In this document: positions 8,911-15,889 of the stretch, one piece after another | Position numbering within the stretch: the stretch's first letter is position 1 | How the letters are laid out: the number at the start of each line of letters is the position of its first letter | Origin: an uncultured Collinsella sp. | GTDB taxonomy: Bacteria; Actinomycetota; Coriobacteriia; Coriobacteriales; Coriobacteriaceae | NCBI GenBank assembly: GCA_900541875.1 | Contig: UQLF01000014.1 | Coordinates: 1 to 48,652, forward strand | Length of the DNA stretch: 48,652 nt | Direction: 5' to 3' | The notes under the pieces: model-generated | Databases searched by the model: none | Told to the model about the DNA's origin: nothing | What the model saw: only the letters and a program-made list of their open reading frames with translations | Program-made: the position numbers and the translations under genes

Positions 8911-9644
8911 CTACCTCCCCTCCGCCTTCAGCTTCAGCAGCAGGTCGCCCAGCTCGGGGCACTTGCTGGAAAAGCAGTTTGGGCTCGCTCGCCCATCCCC
9001 CACCGCTGGCGGACTTCTTGGGCGCGCGGGCTCACGCGGTAATCCCCGTCCATCACCTGCTTGAACAGCTTGGCGGTCACGCGCGCATCGGCCAGGGAAC
9101 TGTGGGCGTGACCCGTCGACTCGTCGAACTCGATGCCAAACCACGTCGCCGCGTCACTCAAAGAGACGCGCCCGTGGCTGCCCACGTCCATAATCGAGGT
9201 GTAAAACGCCTGCAGGTCGGCCCAGTCCGTAGGAAATGCGGCAAGGTCGATATGCTTTGCCTGGCACTCGGTCAAAAGCTGTCGACGATCTGCCCCGCTC
9301 CAGCAAACCACTTGGGCGGAGTAGCGACCGATCCAATCGCTGAGCCTTTTAATCACCATGTAGAGCGGATCGGCCATCGCGGTATCCACGGCCTATATCC
9401 CTGTGAGCTCGCGGACGGGATACGCAACGCCTTCGGTGAATTCCGTCTGCACAAACTGCGAGAACTCGCCCATAACGTTGCCGTGGTAATCGAGCTTGAC
9501 GGCGCCGACCTCGATAATCTCGTTGCGCAGCCCACGGCGTTGGCGCTGCTTTGGCACCGGCGCAAACTCAAAGTCCAGCACAATCTGGCGCGCAAAGTTT
9601 GTCGTATCGATAGCCGAGATGCACGGCGTCTTTTCAGCTGACAC
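8911..9644 (-). pseudogene. Broken DnaQ-like 3'-5' exonuclease
   Basis: Exonuclease of the DEDDh type, interrupted twice. The first part (9644-9393) carries motif I in IVLDFEFAPV and runs to an in-frame TAG at 9393-9395 after PVRELTGI. The same frame continues with AVDTAMADPLYMV, then the motif III region GHAHSSLADARVTAKLF. Near 8990 the frame is lost again: the in-frame end is APSWATCC, while the -1 frame gives CFSSKCPELGDLLLKLKAE, a much more protein-like end stopping at 8911. Adding one G to the GGGGG run in the codons for RWGMG would restore a single frame. So one nonsense change (C to T would explain it) plus one base lost from a homopolymer. This is either a decayed gene or a gene with two sequence errors. 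Confidence 0.75.
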
Positions 9645-9682
9645 GGTTAGGCCTTTCTCCGTTGCCTGCCGCTTGCTACATA

Positions 9683-9712
9683 GGCGGCTACATTACCGTA
9701 AGGATAGCCGCC
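9683..9712. repeat. Inverted repeat, 8-bp arms, copy 1
   Basis: Perfect arms GGCGGCTA/TAGCCGCC around an inner TTAC/GTAA. A related hairpin with different but still paired bases (GGCTACG/CGTAGCC) lies at 10835-10858. Both are followed by the same CCGTGCGGACA. They mark the left side of the duplicated toxin cassette described below. Confidence 0.7.
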
Positions 9713-9738
9713 CGTGCGGACATGAAATCGCACAGCAC

Positions 9739-9789
9739 GGCTTTCCGGCATCCTTGCGTAAAGCCACACTTTGAGAGAATCACGTCACT
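9739..9789 (-). pseudogene. Remnant of a DUF234-type ATPase C-terminus
   Basis: Read on the minus strand, this stretch gives SDVILSKCGFTQGCRKA, matching SYAIFSKRGFTQGCQEA near the end of the ATPase gene at 12752-14145. The two DNA segments share a 17-bp identical core that includes GGCTTTACGCAAGGATG. Nothing else of the ATPase is present here, so it is a fragment, not a gene. It suggests that ATPase genes of this family have been gained and lost in the island. Confidence 0.6.
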
Positions 9790-9875
9790 GTTATTATCGA
9801 ACATATATTCGTATTTATAGCAGTACTTTGATAGAATTGCAGTTGTTGACGGCAGTTCCATGTGCCGGGCAGCGC

Positions 9876-9893
9876 CCTCCATGCGACGGGAGG
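9876..9893 (+). promoter_or_regulatory. Hairpin sequestering the toxin ribosome-binding site
   Basis: CCTCC at 9876-9880 can pair with GGAGG at 9889-9893 across an 8-base loop. GGAGG is the core of the Shine-Dalgarno sequence of the 41-residue ORF starting at 9902. Folding would hide the ribosome-binding site, as in many type I toxin mRNAs. Confidence 0.5.
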
Positions 9894-9901
9894 TGATGCC
9901 C

Positions 9902-10027
9902 ATGACTGATCTGACTGATTTCGTGAAGCTCCTGACCGCTTTGGTCTCGCTCCTCACGGCGCTTATCGGACTTACCGAGGCACTCAAGCAGCGTACGAAG
10001 CAGAAAAAGAGGGGTCGACGCCTCTAA
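9902..10027 (+). CDS. Candidate type I toxin: 41-residue hydrophobic peptide
   Basis: A 41-residue peptide with a short polar N-terminus, one membrane-length segment (FVKLLTALVSLLTALIGL) and a strongly basic tail (KQRTKQKKRGRRL). This is the classic make-up of membrane-acting type I toxins and holin-like toxins. The start has a strong site, GGGAGGTGAT, four bases before ATG, which can be masked by a hairpin. A convergent antisense RNA gene overlaps its 3' end. A decayed homologue sits at 11003-11119. The amphipathic design, the site masking and the antisense promoter are seen in sequence; toxicity is inferred. I do not recognise it as a named family member. Confidence 0.7.
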   Translation: MTDLTDFVKLLTALVSLLTALIGLTEALKQRTKQKKRGRRL

Positions 10028-10087
10028 GGCATTGACCCCTTAATCGAAGTAACGGCGCTGCCCAGCTATCACCCTTGGGCTGCCGTC
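10004..10087 (-). ncRNA. Candidate antitoxin antisense RNA (~84 nt)
   Basis: A consensus promoter lies on the minus strand at 10094-10122, so transcription should start near 10087. The RNA would run left across the toxin 3' untranslated region and overlap its last ~8 codons. It would end at a hairpin with stem GGGGTC/GACCCC (10011-10016 with 10034-10039), an inner GCCT/AGGC, and then TCTTTTT. Convergent 3'-overlapping antisense RNA is the layout of TxpA/RatA and BsrG/SR4 type I systems. Ends are approximate. Confidence 0.65.
10052..10086 (+). terminator. 3' hairpin of the toxin mRNA
   Basis: Nested pairing ACGGC/GCCGT outside GCCCA/TGGGC, followed by a weak T-containing tail (CTTATTCT). It probably ends the toxin mRNA. 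On the opposite strand it forms the 5' hairpin of the antisense RNA. It is conserved in the second copy near 11135-11170. Confidence 0.55.
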
Positions 10088-10093
10088 GACCTT

Positions 10094-10122
10094 ATTCTAC
10101 CCACGGGTGCCAGGTTTAACAA
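10094..10122 (-). promoter_or_regulatory. Antisense RNA promoter, copy 1
   Basis: On the minus strand: -35 TTGTTA (10117-10122), a 17-bp spacer, -10 TAGAAT (10094-10099). The second copy at 11177-11205 keeps the hexamers (TTGGTA, TAGAAT) and exact 17-bp spacing although the spacer sequence differs, which points to function. Confidence 0.75.
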
Positions 10123-10158
10123 ATGGATTTTCGGTTACGAAGTCCGGAGCTCGCCCCT

Positions 10159-10812
10159 CTACTCCAGCCACCATTCCACATCCACGGAGCACTCGACCTC
10201 GATAGGCTCTGGCTCCAGCACCGTCACCTTGGAATCAGCCGATCCCGCAGGAGCTCCGAGCGCAAAATCGGCCGCACTTGCATAGCAAAGCCGATCCATG
10301 CTGCCAAGCTGACTGTTGTAGGAGATATGCTTGACGCCATCCAGCTTAGAACCCGATGCCGCCGCAAGCGCCTGCGCATTGTTGTGGGCTCGCTCGACGG
10401 CGCGGGCGATGAGGGCATCCTCGGCAGCACGCCGGTCGGCTAGATCAAAACCTACGCTCATGTCGGCGCGCGAACCGCAGGTGTTAAGAGCCGTCCATAT
10501 AGCGGCGACATCGACGGCGTCAATCGACGCAGCGATTGTGCCGTAGGCATGGTAGCTATAGCCAGTGATCGTCGCCTTTCTGCGTGTCGTTCGCGCGTAG
10601 CAGGCGTAACCGCGACACGTTAGCTCGCCATCCAAACCAAAGGGCGCCAATGCCGTAGCGACCTTAACGCGATCGGCGTTGTAGTCGTCCAGGCACGCCT
10701 CCTTGGTATCGAAGCTTCCTCCAAAGCAGATGCTAAACACGACGCGATCGGGCATCACCTCGTCCTCGATCTCGGCGCCAACGCTCACGAACCCAGCTTT
10801 GTCCATCGACAT
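10159..10812 (-). CDS. SIMPL-domain (DUF541) protein
   Basis: 217-residue protein with the SIMPL/DUF541 fold: an N-terminal SVGAEIEDEVMPDRVVFSI strand pattern, a middle region TGYSYHAYGTIAAS, the helix ARAVERAHNNAQALAAASG, then GVKHISYNSQ and a C-terminal VLEPEPIEVECSVDVEW strand. SIMPL proteins have no firmly known biochemical role; some are periplasmic, but no signal peptide is visible here, so it is probably cytoplasmic. The ATG at 10812 is preferred because AAAGGACGG lies just upstream. It sits between the two copies of the toxin cassette and so may be part of the duplicated segment's cargo. Confidence 0.78.
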   Translation of the reverse strand: MSMDKAGFVSVGAEIEDEVMPDRVVFSICFGGSFDTKEACLDDYNADRVKVATALAPFGLDGELTCRGYACYARTTRRKATITGYSYHAYGTIAASIDAVDVAAIWTALNTCGSRADMSVGFDLADRRAAEDALIARAVERAHNNAQALAAASGSKLDGVKHISYNSQLGSMDRLCYASAADFALGAPAGSADSKVTVLEPEPIEVECSVDVEWWLE

Positions 10813-10834
10813 GACATCCGTCCTTTCCACGAAT

Positions 10835-10858
10835 GGCTACGTTGCGGTAAGCGTAGCC
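10835..10858. repeat. Inverted repeat, 7-bp arms, copy 2
   Basis: Arms GGCTACG/CGTAGCC. It corresponds to the hairpin at 9683-9712, with different bases that still pair. The 12 bases to its right match the first copy. Confidence 0.65.
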
Positions 10859-11002
10859 GCCCGTGCGGACACAAAAGCGGGATGCAGTGCCATGCGCCAG
10901 GCACACGCCATGCAGACGGCCCCAAGAGAGTTGCCCGCTCTATTCAAATGCATGAAAAAGATTTAGGCCCGGTGACTTGAATCAGCGGTCATCCCGGGCC
11001 CA

Positions 11003-11119
11003 TCAGAGCTCGTAGAGCTCTTGGTTGCTTTGGTCTCGCTCTTCACGGCGCTTATCGAACTTTCCGAGGCACTCAAGCAGCATTCGAAGCATAACAAGTC
11101 GCTGCCATTAAGGCACTGA
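11003..11119 (+). pseudogene. Decayed second copy of the toxin ORF
   Basis: Reads SELVELLVALVSLFTALIEL, then SEALKQHSKHNKSLPLRH and TGA. It aligns with the intact toxin from KLLTALVSLLTALIGL onwards. No ATG or GTG precedes it in frame: an in-frame TGA lies at 10973 and the 5' part with the ribosome site is rearranged (the segment equivalent to ~9740-9845 is missing). The downstream 3' element and antisense promoter are retained. Confidence 0.7.
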
Positions 11120-11170
11120 CCTCTTGACCAAGCAACGGCGCTGCCCAGCTATCACCCTTGGGCTGCCGTC
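11092..11170 (-). ncRNA. Possible antisense RNA of the decayed copy
   Basis: Expected product of the promoter at 11177-11205. The terminator stem is weaker than in copy 1 (TGCC/GGCA with GTC/GAC) and the T tract is poor (TTGTT). It may still be transcribed as an orphan antitoxin able to act on the first copy, because the 3' element is about 90% alike over its central part. Confidence 0.35.
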
Positions 11171-11176
11171 AACTTT

Positions 11177-11205
11177 ATTCTATCCGCGAGCATCTGGTTT
11201 ACCAA
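11177..11205 (-). promoter_or_regulatory. Antisense RNA promoter, copy 2
   Basis: Minus strand -35 TTGGTA (11200-11205), 17-bp spacer, -10 TAGAAT (11177-11182). Spacing equals copy 1 while the spacer has diverged. Confidence 0.65.
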
Positions 11206-11247
11206 ATGGATTTTCGGTAAAGGAAGCACGGCACGCCCGCAAAACCA

Positions 11248-12543
11248 CTACGCCCCAAGTGCCGCCATGGGAATCACCGCCACGCCGTCGTCGCGTGTGT
11301 AGGCAATGCTCCCCTTTCCAACCACGACCGCCAAAAACGCCGGCGCGGCATTCTGGGCGGCAGGATTGGAGAGCACTTTCCTCTCCAGCGCCTTGAGATT
11401 TCTCGCTCCATCGTCTGCTTTCGCATCACTCAGCTTGACCTCGATGGCTCCCCAGCGCCCGTCGTGCTCAACGATCAGATCGACCTCAAGGCCCTTCTCA
11501 TCTCGGAAATAATGGACACTGTTGTCGACACCGCCGTAGGTGGAAAGGAACACGCGCACGTCGCGCAGGACGAGATTCTCAAAGAGCATCCCCAGCGTTT
11601 GCATATCGCCAAGCAGCCGCTCAGGGGTAGCCCCCAGCAACGCCGCCGCAAGTGACGGGTCACAGAAGTAGCGCTTGGGGCGCACGCGAACGCGGGCCTT
11701 CGAGCGCATGGGCGGCTCCCATCCGCACAGGTCCTCGGTCAGCTTGAGCCTGTTGAAGAGGTCCAAGTACGCAGCGATGGTCCTCTCGTCGGGGCCCGCC
11801 TCACCGTACGAGGCGTCCTTTACGAGCGTCTTGTACGTGACAGCCTGGCTCTCGTTCATGGCAAGAGCTCGCAAAAGGCCGTGTGCAAGCTCGGGCGACA
11901 TGCCCTCGTCCAGCACGTTGACGTCGAGCACCGAGTGCACGTACTGGCTTGCCGTCTCTCGCGCAAGATCTTCCGAAAGCCCAAGATTTGCAGGCCAACC
12001 GCCCCTGCAGCACCAGCGGGCGACGTCATCCACCGTGCTCTCGCGACGCTGAGGGGCAAAATCCTCGCCCTTAAAGAGGCTTGCCAGTGACACGAGCGGC
12101 TCGCCGTCGCCCGACTCACACAGGGCCATGGGGCGCATTGACAGACGGGCGATCCTACCCGTGCCGGAATGACGAACATGGCTGCGCTCCTCGCTTTTGA
12201 GCGCGGTCGAGCCCGTGAGCAAAAGTGTCCCCCGTTCGTTGCCGCTCGCGTCCACGAAACGCCGGGCGGCATCCCAAACCTCGGGCACCTCCTGCCATTC
12301 ATCGACCAGGTGTGGCGCATCGCCGATGAGCGCCAGGCTTGGGTCGACCTCTGCCGCCGCACGCTGCGCAGGCTCATCGAGCCTGGAGACGCTCGCCGAG
12401 CGAGAGAGCGCCGTCCAGGTCTTGCCGCACCATTTGGGGCCGTTGATCTCCACACAGCCAAACGCCCGCATAAGGGTGTCGAGGCGCTCCTCTATGAGCC
12501 GGGGCCTATATCCCTTTTGGGTCAATCTCTTTGGTGCATCCAT
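11248..12543 (-). CDS. AAA ATPase with DUF4143 domain
   Basis: 431-residue ATPase of the AAA_14/DUF4143 type. Walker A is GPKWCGKT at residues 35-42 and Walker B lies in HLVDEWQEVPEVWD around residue 80. A sensor-like region TLLLTGSTAL follows. The C-terminal domain ends in a PD-(D/E)xK-like pattern, GLEVDLIV...GAIEVKLSD. The family is common in gut bacteria and archaea; its biological role is not established, though a link to mobile elements or defence has been suggested. The start at 12543 has only a weak ribosome site (GGACGG). Directly upstream is an array of six 23-bp repeats that may contain its regulation. It is intact, unlike its DUF234-type neighbour. Confidence 0.82.
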   Translation of the reverse strand: MDAPKRLTQKGYRPRLIEERLDTLMRAFGCVEINGPKWCGKTWTALSRSASVSRLDEPAQRAAAEVDPSLALIGDAPHLVDEWQEVPEVWDAARRFVDASGNERGTLLLTGSTALKSEERSHVRHSGTGRIARLSMRPMALCESGDGEPLVSLASLFKGEDFAPQRRESTVDDVARWCCRGGWPANLGLSEDLARETASQYVHSVLDVNVLDEGMSPELAHGLLRALAMNESQAVTYKTLVKDASYGEAGPDERTIAAYLDLFNRLKLTEDLCGWEPPMRSKARVRVRPKRYFCDPSLAAALLGATPERLLGDMQTLGMLFENLVLRDVRVFLSTYGGVDNSVHYFRDEKGLEVDLIVEHDGRWGAIEVKLSDAKADDGARNLKALERKVLSNPAAQNAAPAFLAVVVGKGSIAYTRDDGVAVIPMAALGA

Positions 12544-12575
12544 AGACGGCCGTCCCTCTCTATCACGCGATATGC

Positions 12576-12703
12576 GAAATTACGCCATTCTCAATGCTGA
12601 TTTTACGCTACTTTCAATGTAGTTTTTACGCCATGACAGATGTAGTTTTTACGCCATGACAGATGTAGTTTTTACGCCATTTTCATTGAAGGTTTTACGC
12701 TTG
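12576..12703. repeat. Six-unit 23-bp tandem array (TTACGC core)
   Basis: The hexamer TTACGC begins at 12580, 12603, 12626, 12649, 12672 and 12695: an exact 23-bp period over six units. The two central units are identical (GTAGTTTTTACGCCATGACA and following bases) and the outer ones are degenerate. It lies between two ATPase genes, 33 bp upstream of the DUF4143 ATPase start. It could be an operator array, an iteron-like site, or the solo end of an IS21-type element, whose ends carry repeats of this sort; no transposase is nearby. Confidence 0.85.
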
Positions 12704-12751
12704 GCATCCTTAGCGCGACCCATTCCGAGCATCACATCAGAGCGTGCTTGG

Positions 12752-14145
12752 TTATCTCCGCTCGCACATCTCGGCAAACGAAATCAGCTTGGCATCTCCC
12801 CTGCTCGCCGCAGCTTCCTGACATCCTTGCGTAAAGCCTCGCTTCGAGAAGATCGCATAGCTTTTGTGCTGCCGCCTAAAGAGCTCGCTTCGGTATACGA
12901 GCTTTTGCAGCACGTCTTCGCCCGCACGTGGTCGATGCGCCATTTGCACTCCGCAAACAGCGCAGTGCCCTCGCCATCGTCAACAATCAAGTCGATTTCT
13001 TCCTGCGTATGTGTGCGATTGTCCGTCCCCCACCAGCGCCCGACGCTCGCCGGAACCACATCGAGCTGGCCCGCGCGCGCGAGTTCGTACACGTATTGCC
13101 TGCATATAAGCTCAAAGACCGTACCCATGTAATCCGATACGTGCGGCTCAATGCGCTTATACGCCATCTCGGCCATATCGTTTTGAATCAGCCCAATGTT
13201 CTGCGGCACAAACTTGTACCAGAACCTAAACATCTGGTCGCTCAGCAGATACACGGCTCGCTTATTGCTCGTCTCGTTTAGGGGCAGCTCGCGCTCGACA
13301 ATCCCAAGCGACGCCAGCTTATCCACATAGCTCTTTACGTTGCTCGCAGGGATTCCCGTAGAGCTCGCAATCTCCGAGATCCTCGAGCGCCCCTGAGCAA
13401 TTGCTTGCACGATCGCATCATATTGCTCGGGATTGCGGCACTCTTGCAACAGCAGGTTACTCGGCTCCTCAAAGAGATAGCCCGTAGGAGTAAGAAAAAG
13501 ACGTTTGATGTTGTCCTTGAGCGGTGCGGCAGGATCGACTTTCTCGATATATGCAGGAATGCCGCCCGTCATGCCATAGCAAACCGCAGCGTCTTCGCGA
13601 CCCATGCTCTGCCACAGGCCGAGGGTCGTCGTAAAATCGAGCGGCATGATCTTAAACTGGGCCGTACGCCTACCGTATAGTGGGCTCTCGTAGCCCAACA
13701 CCTGTTCCTCCATAAACGAAAGAGACGAGCCGCATAGGATCAGCATTAGCCTGGTCTCTTTGTATAAGTGGTCGATCTTGTCTTGCAGCAACGAGCTGAT
13801 TTCGGGATTCGATTGGGCGAGATAGGGATACTCGTCAATCACGACAACCAAACGCTCCGTTCGAGCCATGGTGGCCAATGCATCGAACGCTTCGTCAAAA
13901 CTACGAAACGACACGCCTGCAGCACCAACCGAGCCTGCAAGTATCGCCTGGCTAAAGCCGTGCAGGTTTGCCTCCGCATTGGTACGACGAGCTTGAAAGT
14001 AAATAGCCTTCTTGCCTTGGATGAACTCTGTGATAAGGCGCGTTTTACCCACGCGACGGCGGCCGTAAATCACAGGCATCTCAAAGGAGTCCGTGCCATA
14101 CAGTCGATTGAGCTCGGACATTTCCACTGTTCTTCCGATAAACAT
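12752..14145 (-). pseudogene. DUF234-type AAA ATPase, frameshifted near the C-terminus
   Basis: ATPase with Walker A GRRRVGKT at residues 28-35 and Walker B VVVIDEYPYL, a winged-helix stretch RSRISEIASSTGIPASNV, and the C-terminal DUF234 nuclease-like motif EEIDLIVDDGEG...AECKW. The frame from 14145 runs on to 12784 but after ECKWRIDH its sequence (KTCCKSSYTEASSLGG) is unlike the family. The neighbouring frame gives EDVLQKLVYRSELFRRQHKS and IFSKRGFTQGC, ending FAEMC with a stop near 12752: the true family end. One base is missing around 12925-12932; a G added in the GTGCGGG stretch would join the frames and give ~464 residues. Recent decay or a sequencing error. A near-perfect palindrome lies just upstream of the start. 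Confidence 0.8.
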
Positions 14146-14160
14146 AGGGCCATCTTTTCT

Positions 14161-14216
14161 TTACGTTATAGATAGCTATATTATCCCTTCCTATAATATA
14201 TCTATCTATAACGTAA
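14161..14216. promoter_or_regulatory. Near-perfect 24-bp-arm palindrome upstream of the ATPase
   Basis: Left arm 14161-14184 (starting TTACGTTATAGATAG) and right arm 14193-14216 (ending CTATCTATAACGTAA) are inverted repeats with one mismatch in 24, around an 8-base loop, CCCTTCCT. It is strongly AT-rich in GC-rich surroundings and sits 16 bp before the ATPase start. It could be an operator/promoter for the ATPase or the scar of a small mobile element. Confidence 0.85.
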
Positions 14217-14270
14217 TTCGACAAGCGGAGCACGAAAAGGGGCGGTACACCCCCGCACGTGGACCGTTCC

Positions 14271-14563
14271 GGAAAATATACCCCGTTCTGGAGCCAAAAA
14301 CTGGGCCGTAGTTTCCGCCAAGCATCCCATCCGGAAAGCGTGTCCCGTTCTGAGTGGCAATTCCGGGACACAGTTTCCGCATGCGGCCCGTTGGGAAAGT
14401 TCATCCCACTCTGAGCGCTCATTCCGGGATGCAATTTCCGTTTGAGGCCCGATCTGGAAACGGCATCCCGCTCTGGGGCCGAAATCTGGGACACAGTTTC
14501 CGCTTGAGGGCTGTTCCGGAAAGCGCGTCCCGTTCCGAGCGGCAATTCCGGGTCACGGTTTCC
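14271..14563. repeat. Array of five ~62-bp hairpin repeats (array A)
   Basis: Units start at GGAAA 14271, 14333, 14394, 14456 and 14518, and their right arms end TTTCC at 14316, 14378, 14439, 14501 and 14563. Each unit is a long imperfect hairpin with GGAAA/TTTCC outside and a variable inner stem, e.g. GTGTCCC/GGGACAC in unit 2 and CATCCC/GGGATG in unit 3. The period is 62 (once 61), not a multiple of 3, so the ORFs across it are unlikely to be coding. The same repeat occurs at 15890-16156. Confidence 0.9.
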
Positions 14564-14859
14564 TCAGGTACAAGACGACGATCATCCGCCCTTATCACAT
14601 GCCTTCAAATATGCGATCCAGAAACACAAAACAGCAGATAGAATGCTCTTTTTCAAAAAGTACACGTCTCGAAACTTACCAAGACTTCATATCCAGCTAC
14701 CGTTCACGGTCGCCGATTACCGCCCACCGATTCAAACAAGAAATATGTCGCCAAAAGCAGGTCATCTACCTGCATGGTTAGATTTTGGTCAGCTTTTGGT
14801 CAGCTGAGCGGCAAGTTCCAGCTGATACGTTTTTGCTACCCAAAAGGAGGCGGTAGCTC
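14564..14859. promoter_or_regulatory. Intergenic region upstream of the AbiEi-like gene
   Basis: No gene is seen. It holds a direct tandem repeat of TTTTGGTCAGC at 14783-14793 and 14794-14804, followed by two CAGCTG palindromes (about 14801 and 14818). The position 56-77 bp before the start suits an operator. AbiEi-type antitoxins repress their own promoters through repeats, so autoregulation is plausible. Confidence 0.45.
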
Positions 14860-15858
14860 ATGACCCATTGCAATGACCAGCTCATCGACCAACTGCTCAC
14901 TCAAGCCGAACAAGAGGGGCGCTGTCTGATTCCCCCGAGCACGGCGATCCGAAAAGCGCTCCTTCGGCGCACCGGCGGCACGGTTGTCTCGCCCATGCCG
15001 GGGTTGTTTGCGCGAAAAACGCGCTGGGATGAACTCAACCGAGCGCAACGCCATTGCGAAATCCTCCGCGCCCTTGCGATCATCCATCCCGATTGGACGT
15101 TCTGCTCGTTTTCGGCAACTTGCCTGCTGGGGCTCGAGGTCTCGTGGCGACACCTGAACGTCGTGCATGTTTGCAGCTCGACAAAGCCGTCGGCTCGTCC
15201 GGGCGCACATATTCAGCGACACCAGATTGAGCCGGCCGGAGCAATACGCAGAGCCGGCATATCGGTAACGCCGCCCATCCAAACGGCCACAGATTGCCTG
15301 CTGCAAACTGGTTTTGCCGACGGCATGCCCATTGCCGATTCGGCGATCTCAAAGCTCGGCCTTGCGCCGGAACAGCTGATGGAGGCCGTTGAGCAACGAG
15401 CGACTGCCCGCAATGGTCGCGCGATTCGCACCGCCCTCACAACGCTTCGATATGCCGACGCCCGCGCCGAGAGCGGCGGGGAATCGGTCGCCCGAGCCGT
15501 CATGATCGAGACGGGCTTTGCGCCCGACTGGCTTCAATACGAGTTGACGGACCCCTTCGATTCGGCCAAGCCCATACGAACGGACTTTGCCTGGGAGCGC
15601 CAGGCGCGGGAACTCACGCTGGGCGAGCTCGACGGGCTCATCAAATATACCGACCAGACCATGCTGGCCGGACGCACCACCGCCGAGGCGCTCGTTGCCG
15701 AACGACAGCGCGAGGCGCACCTATCGCTCTACGGTCACCCTCTGCTGCGCTTTACCATGAACGAGGTCCGCTCGACAGGAATGCTCGCCAAAAAGCTGCA
15801 GACGGCAGGCATCCGGCAGACCGCGCTGCCGACATGGCTCAACGATATTGGGCTGTAG
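14860..15858 (+). CDS. AbiEi-like / DUF559-type protein
   Basis: 332-residue protein of the actinobacterial AbiEi-antitoxin-like group. The N-terminal part (TWTFCSFSATCLLGLEV) resembles the AbiEi core. The C-terminal part has the pattern ESGGESVARAVMIETGF, then RTDFAWERQARELTLGELDG and LIKY, close to DUF559/Vsr-like nuclease-fold domains found in such proteins. The ATG at 14860 has a strong AAAAGGAGG. No AbiEii nucleotidyltransferase toxin gene follows, so it is an orphan; it could be a regulator, an orphan antitoxin, or have nuclease activity. Arrays of 62-bp hairpin repeats lie on both sides. Confidence 0.6.
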   Translation: MTHCNDQLIDQLLTQAEQEGRCLIPPSTAIRKALLRRTGGTVVSPMPGLFARKTRWDELNRAQRHCEILRALAIIHPDWTFCSFSATCLLGLEVSWRHLNVVHVCSSTKPSARPGAHIQRHQIEPAGAIRRAGISVTPPIQTATDCLLQTGFADGMPIADSAISKLGLAPEQLMEAVEQRATARNGRAIRTALTTLRYADARAESGGESVARAVMIETGFAPDWLQYELTDPFDSAKPIRTDFAWERQARELTLGELDGLIKYTDQTMLAGRTTAEALVAERQREAHLSLYGHPLLRFTMNEVRSTGMLAKKLQTAGIRQTALPTWLNDIGL

Positions 15859-15889
15859 GAGCTGCTGAGCTTATGCCCGCCTGCCCACC

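Noticed and set aside
9393..9395. Recoded stop (selenocysteine or readthrough) in the exonuclease
   Set aside because: The stop is TAG, not TGA, there is no nearby SECIS-like hairpin, and the gene has a second disruption, so simple inactivation or error is more likely.
12576..12703. CRISPR array
   Set aside because: The units are contiguous 23-bp tandem repeats without unique spacers, and no cas genes are present.
14081..14545. ORF across hairpin array A (and 15834-16232 across array B)
   Set aside because: The 62-bp period is not a multiple of three, so a real coding repeat would shift frame each unit. The peptide is a by-product of the repeats.
14271..14563. Integron attC or CRISPR array
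   Set aside because: Units lack attC core sites and an integrase; intervening sequences are themselves parts of the repeat.
14860..15858. Complete AbiE type IV toxin-antitoxin system
   Set aside because: No AbiEii-type nucleotidyltransferase gene follows; only repeats and the xdhD operon's terminator are downstream.
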